Origin: an uncultured Moraxella sp.
GTDB lineage: Bacteria > Pseudomonadota > Gammaproteobacteria > Pseudomonadales > Moraxellaceae
DNA length: 11,813 bases
NCBI GenBank assembly: GCA_943908405.1
Contig: CALTTE010000057.1
Span: 1 to 11,813 of the forward strand
Direction: 5' to 3'
Part shown: positions 1-5,029 of the stretch, piece by piece
Position numbering within the stretch: position 1 is the first letter of the stretch
How the letters are laid out: each line of letters begins with the position of its first letter
Position numbers and translations under genes: made by a program
The notes under the pieces: generated by a model
What the model was told of the DNA's origin: nothing
Database searches by the model: none
Seen by the model: only the letters and a program-made list of their open reading frames with translations

Positions 1-155
1 CGATTGTTTATATGGTCAATGCCTTTCGTTATGGGATTTTGGGCTATTCTGATGTTAATGTGGTGTATTCGTTGGTTGCCATTGCACTATTTACAGGTGT
101 ATTTTATGCGGTGGTGTATGGATTATTAAAAGACGGCGGTCGTTTGCGGTTGTAG
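1..155 (+). CDS. ABC-2 type transporter permease (YadH-like), C-terminal fragment
   Basis: Reading from base 3 the open frame gives 50 residues and ends at a TAG at 153-155; the 5' part lies outside the window. The fragment starts IVYMVNAFRYGILGYSDV, which matches the conserved C-terminal stretch of YadH-type ABC-2 permeases (usual form NP-[IV]-VYM-[IV]-N-x-x-R-[FY]-G-x-LG-x-SD). A hydrophobic span of about 22 residues (VVYSLVAIALFTGVFYAVVYGL) and a short basic tail ending in RLRL follow, as expected for the last membrane helix of this family. The protein would sit in the inner membrane and pair with an ATP-binding subunit of the YadG type, presumably encoded just upstream. The substrate of this family is not firmly established. 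Only the tail is visible, so nothing can be said about start, length or regulation. Confidence 0.8.
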   Translation, partial: IVYMVNAFRYGILGYSDVNVVYSLVAIALFTGVFYAVVYGLLKDGGRLRL

Positions 156-177
156 GGACAAATGGGCAAAAATGGGT

Positions 178-284
178 TTAGAAGCTAAGTTTAAAAAGCT
201 AAGTTTAGGGGCTAATTTTAAGAAGCCAAGTTTAAGAAGCTAAGTTTAATGAAGCTAAGCTACAAGCCAAATTTAGGAGCTAAT
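178..284. repeat. Degenerate ~14-bp tandem repeat array upstream of queF
   Basis: Units resembling AAGCTAAGTTTAAG begin near 182, 196, 209, 223, 237, 252, 264 and 277, so there are about eight imperfect copies at 12-15 bp spacing. The array starts shortly after the stop of the upstream permease and ends inside the queF ribosome binding site. The period is not a multiple of three, and the array holds an in-frame ATG at 249 that could be mistaken for the queF start. Function unknown. Confidence 0.75.
275..279 (+). promoter_or_regulatory. Ribosome binding site deciding the queF start
   Basis: AGGAG lies five bases before the ATG at 285. The earlier in-frame ATG at 249 is preceded by repeat sequence (AAGCTAAGTTTA) with no Shine-Dalgarno match, so this site supports the shorter protein. 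Confidence 0.7.
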
Positions 285-1100
285 ATGAGTATTCACGGGG
301 TACTGGGCGAGCAGACCACCTATCCAAAAACGTATGACGCTGGTATTTTATACCCCATTGACCGCAAATTGGGGCGGTCGTCTTTGGTATTGTCGTCTGA
401 TACGCTAAGTAATGGGGCGGATATTTGGCACGGCTATGAGCTGTCTTGGCTTGGGCGTAATGGCGTGCCACAAGTGGCAATCGTGCAATTAACTATCGCT
501 GCCAGCTCGCCTTTTATCATTGAATCCAAATCCTTAAAACTGTATTTGAACAGTTTTAATTTTAGCCGTTTTGATGGTATTGATGAGGTGGCAACAACCA
601 TCAAAACCGATTTGTCGCTGTGTTTAAAAACCGATGTGTCGGTTGTGATTTTGCCTGTTAATAAAACCGCTTTGCCTGTGGCTGATGTGCAAGGCATTTG
701 TATTGATGGGGCGATTGAGCATTATCAAGAAAGTAGCAATATTGACTGCAATTTTTTGACCATTAAGGACAATAAGCCAGCATCTCAACGCTATTATTCG
801 CATTTATTGCGGTCTAATTGCCCTGTTACCAATCAGCCTGATTGGGGGACGGTGGCGATAGATATCGATGGGGCGGTTTTGGATCAAGCGGGGCTATTGC
901 GGTATTTGCTCAGTTTTCGCAACCATAACGGCTTTCACGAGCAATGCGTTGAGCAAATCTTTAGCGATTTGATGACAACAGTCAAACCCCAAGCGTTGTT
1001 GGTGCAAGCGTTTTATACCAGACGGGGCGGGCTGGATATTAATCCTTATCGCATTTATGGCGACAAATCAGCTTTGCCTTTACGCCTTGTGCGTCAATAG
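285..1100 (+). CDS. queF: NADPH-dependent 7-cyano-7-deazaguanine (preQ0) reductase QueF
   Basis: QueF reduces the nitrile of preQ0 to the aminomethyl group of preQ1 with two NADPH, in the queuosine tRNA-modification pathway; it is cytoplasmic. The 271-residue product is the long, two-domain form, close to the ~280 residues usual in Gammaproteobacteria. Visible motifs (numbered from the ATG at 285): ESKSLKLYLNSFN at about 80-92, the NADPH/fold motif; SNCPVTNQPDW with the nucleophilic Cys179 and catalytic Asp186 seven residues later; and FRNHNGFHEQCVEQIF at about 211-226 with the substrate-contacting His-Glu pair. I chose ATG 285 because AGGAG at 275-279 lies five bases upstream and MSIHGVLGEQTTYPKTYDAGIL resembles normal QueF N-termini. 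An in-frame ATG at 249 would add 12 residues encoded by the tandem repeat array and lacks a ribosome binding site. No preQ1 riboswitch is evident upstream and no other queuosine gene is nearby. Confidence 0.96.
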   Translation: MSIHGVLGEQTTYPKTYDAGILYPIDRKLGRSSLVLSSDTLSNGADIWHGYELSWLGRNGVPQVAIVQLTIAASSPFIIESKSLKLYLNSFNFSRFDGIDEVATTIKTDLSLCLKTDVSVVILPVNKTALPVADVQGICIDGAIEHYQESSNIDCNFLTIKDNKPASQRYYSHLLRSNCPVTNQPDWGTVAIDIDGAVLDQAGLLRYLLSFRNHNGFHEQCVEQIFSDLMTTVKPQALLVQAFYTRRGGLDINPYRIYGDKSALPLRLVRQ

Positions 1101-1256
1101 CTGGCTTTGTTTAACCAGTTGATTTAGTATTGCTGTGCCAAAAAATTTGGCTAATTGATTGGTTTGGCATTAGCTTGTTACGCTTATACCATTATTGTTG
1201 GCTTTTATTGGGCTTAAAGAAACCAGCTTTGAAACTATTAAAACTAGGGTTAAGTG

Positions 1257-1601
1257 CTAATTAATGGTCAAAATCTGATGGTTTTTTAAGGTTTTGTAAA
1301 GCTGTTTTTTGCTCGGCAAACGATGAAAACAAATAATCATCACTCCAGCAAAATGACGTAAGGGTTTTTTGCTGTTGGGGTCTATTTGTAATAGGGCAAT
1401 GCGTTTGTGTACTTGATAGATGGCGATGTAGTGTTTTTCTTGAGTGGCGGTCAATGGCGTGTCGGTTAGTAATGCTTGGGTGTCGCTCAATAATTGTGCT
1501 AAAGGGTCTTTGGTGTTGGATTTTTTGGGCAAAAAATAAGCAATGGCAAATAATCCCAATGCGACCACGATTAGTATCAATAAATAAAATATAGCACTCA
1601 T
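1257..1601 (-). CDS. Small single-span membrane protein of unknown function
   Basis: I do not recognise this 114-residue protein. Residues about 3-24 (AIFYLLILIVVALGLFAIAYFL) form one strong hydrophobic helix at the very N-terminus, followed by PKKSNTK, so by the positive-inside rule the remaining ~85 residues probably face the cytoplasm with the helix as an uncleaved anchor. The soluble part contains a predicted helical stretch (DPLAQLLSDTQALLTD) and a basic C-terminal half (HKRIALLQIDPNSKKPLRHF, LPSKKQLYKTLKNH). Reality of the gene is supported by an ATG at 1599-1601 with AGGA at 1608-1611 placed six bases upstream on the coding strand, and by the coherent membrane-anchor architecture. It is convergent with queF (156 bp apart) and separated by 300 bp from the TPM cluster on the same strand, so it is probably transcribed on its own. 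Confidence 0.7.
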   Translation of the reverse strand: MSAIFYLLILIVVALGLFAIAYFLPKKSNTKDPLAQLLSDTQALLTDTPLTATQEKHYIAIYQVHKRIALLQIDPNSKKPLRHFAGVMIICFHRLPSKKQLYKTLKNHQILTIN

Positions 1602-1689
1602 TGTTATTCCTTTTTGTAATGATGGGCTTTGGTTTTTGTTTTGGTTTTGATTTACAATTTGTTTGAGTGGTGTGCCACCGCTGTGATTG

Positions 1690-1752
1690 GCTGGATATTA
1701 GCTGGATAATTTAAGGGATTGCATTTAAGGGGTTATGTTAAAGGGATTGTAT
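1690..1752. repeat. Adjacent short tandem repeats (11 bp x2, 14 bp x3)
   Basis: GCTGGATATTA (1690-1700) is followed directly by GCTGGATAATT (1701-1711). Three 14-bp units follow: TTAAGGGATTGCAT (1711-1724), TTAAGGGGTTATGT (1725-1738) and TAAAGGGATTGTAT (1739-1752). Copies are imperfect but in exact register. Confidence 0.75.
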
Positions 1753-1811
1753 CTAGTTTTCAGCACTTAATTTTTTAAAGCCCTTTATTCAAAGCACTTA
1801 AATTTACAACG

Positions 1812-1844
1812 CTTTTGATTTATATAATAGCACAAAATCAAAAG
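1812..1844. repeat. Perfect 10-bp inverted repeat
   Basis: CTTTTGATTT at 1812-1821 and its exact reverse complement AAATCAAAAG at 1835-1844 flank a 13-base AT-rich loop. It lies about 60 bp beyond the stop of the small TPM gene on the minus strand, where a transcript end is expected, but no T-tract follows on either strand, so a Rho-independent terminator is not demonstrated. It could equally be an operator-like site. Confidence 0.5.
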
Positions 1845-1901
1845 GGCTAATATGCTTATTGAAATCAAAAATTACTGTTAAAGCAATTTGTATTTTGTGT
1901 A

Positions 1902-2420
1902 TTATTTTAAATAAATGGGGCGATTGGGTAATTCATTGCCCAAATGGTCATCGCTTGGAAAGTGGGTTTGTAACAACACGCCAAGCTCTTGAATCAACGT
2001 GCAAATAGCACCGGCAAAATCGCCTTGCTTGATGGTGGTTAGGGCATTTTTGCACAGTGTATCCCACGTTGTCCCAAGCGTTTTGGCACAAATGCCCCTG
2101 TCAGCCACAATCTGCAAATAATGCTCGCACAAATTAACATAAACCAAAATGCCTGTGTTGTCTTCGGTGTCCCAAACACGGTACAAGGCAAATAGCTCAT
2201 TGGCACGTTCAGGACAGGCTTGATAAAAGGCAGTGGCAATGGGCAAGTGATTTTCAATAATCAGCACAATCTCGCCACGATGCCCTTGTTCGGCTTGATG
2301 AATGGCGTGGGCAAAAGCGTCTTTATTGGCGGGGGTCAATAGACGGTTTTGGCGATAGGGCATAAAGCATAGTTGTCGCCATACTCTTGCAATTTTTGTG
2401 TTAAATGATTGTGTTGTCAT
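1902..2420 (-). CDS. Small TPM-domain protein
   Basis: A 172-residue protein that is essentially one TPM (TPM_phosphatase, PF04536-type) domain without a signal peptide or clear membrane span. Diagnostic stretches are HAIHQAEQGHRGEIVLIIENHLP near residues 38-60 and LYRVWDTEDNTGILVYVNLCEHYLQIVADRGI near 79-110, the latter being the conserved NTG-[IV]-L-[IV]-[YF]-V core followed by the ADRGI motif. This compact subfamily usually accompanies lemA and a larger YgcG-like TPM protein, exactly the order here. The ATG (2418-2420) shares its A with the TGA of the preceding gene, and GGAGG lies about nine bases upstream inside that gene's last codons, so translation is probably coupled. GTG (2423) and TTG (2426) codons in the same frame are alternative starts. 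TPM proteins are linked to phosphatase activity and photosystem II repair in plants; the bacterial role is not established. Confidence 0.88.
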   Translation of the reverse strand: MTTQSFNTKIARVWRQLCFMPYRQNRLLTPANKDAFAHAIHQAEQGHRGEIVLIIENHLPIATAFYQACPERANELFALYRVWDTEDNTGILVYVNLCEHYLQIVADRGICAKTLGTTWDTLCKNALTTIKQGDFAGAICTLIQELGVLLQTHFPSDDHLGNELPNRPIYLK

Positions 2421-3688
2421 CACCAAGACCCTCCTGCACCGCCACCGCCAAAGCCTCCTCCACCGCCTGAAAAACCACCGCCACCGCCAAAGCCTCCTCC
2501 ACCAAAACTGCCTCCACCAAAGCTACCGCCACCGCCTCCAAAGCCCCCACCGCCAGTATGAATGGGCAAGCCTCGTGCCAACAAAAACAGCCACAAAATA
2601 ACCGCCGCAATGGCACTAACCAATAAGCTAAGCCCTGCACCCATACCGATGATAAAAAGACCGCCCGCCCCAACGCTTGCCCCTACAAGTCGTCCCAAAA
2701 TCGCGGTCAAAAATGAACCGATAATTAACGCCATAATAAATAAGGGAATGATAAAGCCATTGTCGCTACTGGTGCTATGCTTGGCGTCAGCTTGAGCAAG
2801 CGTTTCAGGGTCGGCACGCAAGCGTTCGTCAATGCGTGCAATGCCAGCACTAATGCCTCCTGCATAATTGCCTGTTTTAAAGGCGGGGGTAATGTCTTGT
2901 CTGATGATACGCTTTAATGCCCCATCTGGCAACACGCCTTCTACGCCATAGCCGGTGGTAATAAATACCTTGCGGTCATTGATGGCAACCAGCATCAAAA
3001 CGCCATTATCACGGTCTTTGTTGCCCAAGCCCCAACGATTGGCCACCGCTAGGGTATAATCAAAGATGGGTACGCCATCGGTGCTAGGCACAAGTACCAC
3101 CGCCATTTGTGCCAAGCCGCTTTGGTGTAGTTGTTTTAATTGCTCGCCGATGTGGGCAAGCTCTTGGGGGCTTAATAGCCCTGTGGTGTCAATGATGGGC
3201 TGATTTAATATCAGCTCATCGCTTGCGACGTTGGGGGCATTGGTGGTGGTTGGGGTGTTATCAGCTTGGGCGGTGGCGATATGGGTATCGCTATCATCGT
3301 CCAAACGGCTAAGCGTGGACAATGCCACCAAATCATCGCCAAGGTTATTGCCATCAAGGTTATTGCTATCAGGGCTGTCGCCATCAAGTAGATTATTATT
3401 AAAAGTATTGTTGGCAAAAGAGCTGTTTGTAGAGCCATCATAAGGCACACTGTCGGCAAACCCATCAAAATTGCCACCGCTTATCGTGTCATTGAGCATC
3501 TCATTATTGAGTGTTGTTTGATGAGCAAGGGCGGTATGATGAACAACAACAAAAGCCAAAAAAAAGCCCAACACCCAAGCAAGAACCCAAGTAAAAAATG
3601 GCTTGGATTTTTTGCCCAATGGTTTTTTGTCCAGTATTGTTAAGTTGAATGACTGATGGATAATATCAATCAATGCCTTGCCATTCAT
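2420..3688 (-). CDS. YgcG-like TPM-domain protein with N-terminal signal/anchor and glycine-rich tail
   Basis: From ATG 3688 the product is 422 residues. In order: a basic N-terminus, a hydrophobic signal or anchor at about 31-55 (FFTWVLAWVLGFFLAFVVV then HHTALA, a plausible cleavage site); an Asn/Asp-rich low-complexity linker at about 63-156 with five-residue repeats of the DGNNL type; a TPM domain at about 156-290 (LILNQPIIDTTGLLSPQEL, then DNGVLMLVAINDRKVFITTG with GYGVEG); two or more membrane helices at about 311-372; and a tail of nearly only Gly, Phe and Ser ending GGSW, the usual end of YgcG proteins. The TPM domain should lie in the periplasm. It follows lemA by 182 bp and overlaps the next TPM gene by one base. 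The start is uncertain: an in-frame TTG at 3817 gives 465 residues with a Lys/Ser-rich extension, and a TTG at 3619 gives a compact classical signal peptide; none of the three has a strong ribosome binding site. Confidence 0.85.
   Translation of the reverse strand: MNGKALIDIIHQSFNLTILDKKPLGKKSKPFFTWVLAWVLGFFLAFVVVHHTALAHQTTLNNEMLNDTISGGNFDGFADSVPYDGSTNSSFANNTFNNNLLDGDSPDSNNLDGNNLGDDLVALSTLSRLDDDSDTHIATAQADNTPTTTNAPNVASDELILNQPIIDTTGLLSPQELAHIGEQLKQLHQSGLAQMAVVLVPSTDGVPIFDYTLAVANRWGLGNKDRDNGVLMLVAINDRKVFITTGYGVEGVLPDGALKRIIRQDITPAFKTGNYAGGISAGIARIDERLRADPETLAQADAKHSTSSDNGFIIPLFIMALIIGSFLTAILGRLVGASVGAGGLFIIGMGAGLSLLVSAIAAVILWLFLLARGLPIHTGGGGFGGGGGSFGGGSFGGGGFGGGGGFSGGGGGFGGGGAGGSW
2438..2503. 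repeat. In-frame 27-bp direct repeat in the glycine-tail coding region
   Basis: A 27-bp sequence beginning ACCGCCACCGCC occurs identically at 2438-2464 and 2477-2503, a 39-bp period. Both numbers are multiples of three, so copy changes would alter the length of the Gly/Phe tail of the TPM protein without a frameshift. The surrounding 2438-2555 is built of related GGTGGC/GGAGGC-type codon runs. Confidence 0.8.
3341..3385. repeat. 15-bp tandem repeat (x3) in the Asn/Asp-rich linker coding region
   Basis: AAGGTTATTGCCATC (3341-3355), AAGGTTATTGCTATC (3356-3370) and AGGGCTGTCGCCATC (3371-3385) are successive 15-bp units. On the coding minus strand they encode five-residue repeats of the DGNNL / DSNNL / DGDSP type in the linker before the TPM domain. 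Confidence 0.75.
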
Positions 3689-3872
3689 TATTGAATACTC
3701 ATTGCTTATTTGCCCCTTTATTTGGCTTGATAACTTTTTGTGTGATTTGGATTTATCTTGATGGTGTTTTAATTGGTTATAAATACTTAAGCGATTTTTG
3801 GCTGACTTTGTATTCAAAGTTTTTTATTGCTTTGTCCTTAATTTGTTTTGGATTTAGTCTTGGATTTATCGC

Positions 3873-4490
3873 TTATTGATTGCCAAAATTCACCTGTGGG
3901 GCGGTGCTAATTGCCCGTTCATTGTCTACGCTAAAATTGGCTTTGGTTTGCATACCAAAAATTTTGGCGGTGATGTTGGTGGGGAATTGACGCACAGTGG
4001 TATTGTAGGCTTGGACGCTGTCAATATAGTTTTTGCGAGCCACAGTGATGCGGTTTTCTGTGCCTTCTAATTGGGCTTGCAAATCTTGGAATAAAGCGTC
4101 CGCCTTTAATTCAGGATAGCGTTCTGATACCGCCATCAGCCGTGATAGGGCGGACGTCATTTGCCCTTGGGCTTCTTGGTATTGCTTGAGCGTTTCAGGG
4201 TTGTTAAGCGTTTCAGGTGTTACTTGCACACTGCCAATTTTGGAGCGAGCTTCGGCAACTTGGCTAAACACCGCTTCTTCGTGTTCGGCATACCGCTGAA
4301 CCGTTGCCACAAGATTTGGCACCAAATCACTACGGCGTTGGTATTGATTGACCACTTCTGACCATTTGGCGTTGGTGGTTTCATCAAGTGCTTGTAGGCT
4401 ATTGTAGCCACACCCTGATAGGCTTAGCGTACTTGCCAGTAATAGGCTGATTAGGACGGTTTTTAGACGGTTTGATGATGGTAATGGCAT
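3873..4490 (-). CDS. lemA: LemA family lipoprotein
   Basis: A 205-residue LemA protein, normal length for the family. The N-terminus has a lipoprotein signal: basic residues at 8 and 10, hydrophobic core VLISLLLASTLSL and lipobox LSGC with the lipidated Cys at 27; Gly at +2 gives no inner-membrane retention signal. The mature protein begins GYNSLQALDETTNAKWSEVVNQYQRRSDLVPNLVATVQ, the diagnostic LemA opening (YN-x-L-x-x-x-[DE]-E-x-x-x-x-x-W-x-x-[VL]-x-x-x-[YL]-x-RR-x-[DN]-L-[IV]-P-NLV), followed by long helices and ending FSVDNERAISTAPQVNFGNQ. The family forms an all-helical bundle at the envelope; its biochemical role is unknown. GGGGA lies about five bases before the ATG. It is the first gene of a cluster with two TPM-domain genes, the typical context. 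No strong promoter could be assigned upstream. Confidence 0.95.
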   Translation of the reverse strand: MPLPSSNRLKTVLISLLLASTLSLSGCGYNSLQALDETTNAKWSEVVNQYQRRSDLVPNLVATVQRYAEHEEAVFSQVAEARSKIGSVQVTPETLNNPETLKQYQEAQGQMTSALSRLMAVSERYPELKADALFQDLQAQLEGTENRITVARKNYIDSVQAYNTTVRQFPTNITAKIFGMQTKANFSVDNERAISTAPQVNFGNQ

Positions 4491-4578
4491 AGTTTCCCCG
4501 TTTTAGATTTAACAGTTTGCGTTGTGGTTAGATTTGGTATGGCTTGAGCTTTGGTGTGAAATAACGGCATTTGCACCG

Positions 4579-4621
4579 TTAAATTCTTAAAAACACGAAT
4601 TGACACTTAAATTCTTAAAAA
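4579..4621. repeat. 15-bp direct repeat upstream of lemA
   Basis: TTAAATTCTTAAAAA occurs identically at 4579-4593 and 4607-4621, with starts 28 bp apart. It lies about 90-130 bp before the lemA ATG, in the position of a possible regulatory region. Seen directly; function unknown. Confidence 0.6.
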
Positions 4622-4652
4622 AATTGTATTCAACCGATATTCATAATTAAAC

Positions 4653-4675
4653 TAAAGCTTAATCAATAAGCTTTA
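4653..4675. repeat. Perfect 9-bp inverted repeat in the lemA/symporter spacer
   Basis: TAAAGCTTA (4653-4661) and TAAGCTTTA (4667-4675) flank five bases. A further TAAAGCTTAA word occurs at 4723-4732. No T-tract follows, so it is not called a terminator. Confidence 0.45.
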
Positions 4676-4960
4676 ACCAACGTGTCAGCCAGTGAATAGC
4701 GTAAGTCAATATGCTTATTAAGTAAAGCTTAACGAGTTTGGGTCTGTTTTTATAAGTGATTGCACGCCAATTCAACGCCAACATCAACATCATTAATGAA
4801 CGATAATAAAAGATGACTATAATGGCGTAAAACGGACGTTTTTGCAATGATTTTTACAAAGTTTCGACAGTTAAAGCCTTGGCGGTACAGCAAATCGTCG
4901 TGATTTTTGGTTTAAAGTTAATAAAACTTATTTTTTTGTTAAAAACTGTGAATTTGTTGC

Positions 4961-4989
4961 TTGACTTTAGTAAATGATACAGGTATTTT
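4961..4989 (+). promoter_or_regulatory. Predicted sigma70 promoter of the AGCS symporter gene
   Basis: TTGACT at 4961-4966 and TATTTT at 4984-4989 are separated by exactly 17 bp. The predicted start near 4996 leaves a leader of about 34 bases containing the AGGA ribosome binding site at 5021-5024. Confidence 0.6.
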
Positions 4990-5029
4990 ATGCTTTTTAA
5001 GCCAGTGGCGTAAGTGAGACAGGATAGGT

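Larger units (their letters stand above)
1602..1901. other. Repeat-rich intergenic spacer, no gene seen
   Basis: No credible coding frame. It contains an 11-bp duplication (1690-1711), a 14-bp unit in three imperfect copies (1711-1752), two AGCACTTAA words about 31 bp apart (near 1762 and 1793), and a perfect 10-bp inverted repeat (1812-1844). The spacer must hold the end of the TPM cluster transcript and the promoter of the small membrane protein, both on the minus strand, but no convincing -35/-10 pair or T-tailed terminator stands out. Confidence 0.6.
4491..5029. other. Divergent intergenic spacer between lemA and the amino-acid symporter gene
   Basis: 539 bp, strongly AT-rich, with no gene I can support. 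It holds a 15-bp perfect direct repeat (4579-4593 and 4607-4621, TTAAATTCTTAAAAA), a short hairpin TAACGG...CCGTTA (4562-4581), a perfect 9-bp hairpin TAAAGCTTA/TAAGCTTTA (4653-4675), a TATAAT word on + at 4818-4823 without a matching -35, and the symporter promoter at 4961-4989. Reading frames in this stretch lack ribosome binding sites and open with TTG. No glycine riboswitch core, which often precedes this symporter family, was recognised. Confidence 0.6.

Noticed and set aside
249..284. 12-residue N-terminal extension of QueF from ATG 249
   Set aside because: Encoded by the tandem repeat array, without a ribosome binding site, and outside the normal QueF N-terminus.
178..284. CRISPR array
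   Set aside because: Repeats are only ~14 bp, imperfect and contiguous with no spacers; no cas genes are present.
2401..2673. Overlapping frames on both strands in the glycine-tail region
   Set aside because: They arise from the GC-rich repetitive codons of the TPM protein tail; the real frame has the domain structure.
4659..4847. 62-codon hydrophobic frame on the minus strand (MQKRPFYAIIVIFYY...)
   Set aside because: It opens with TTG, has no ribosome binding site, ends inside an AT-rich hairpin and matches no family I know; it looks like a chance frame in AT-rich DNA.
4823..5029. Glycine riboswitch upstream of the AGCS symporter
   Set aside because: The conserved glycine-riboswitch core and its paired stems are not recognisable, and the mapped-looking promoter at 4961-4989 would leave only a ~34-base leader.
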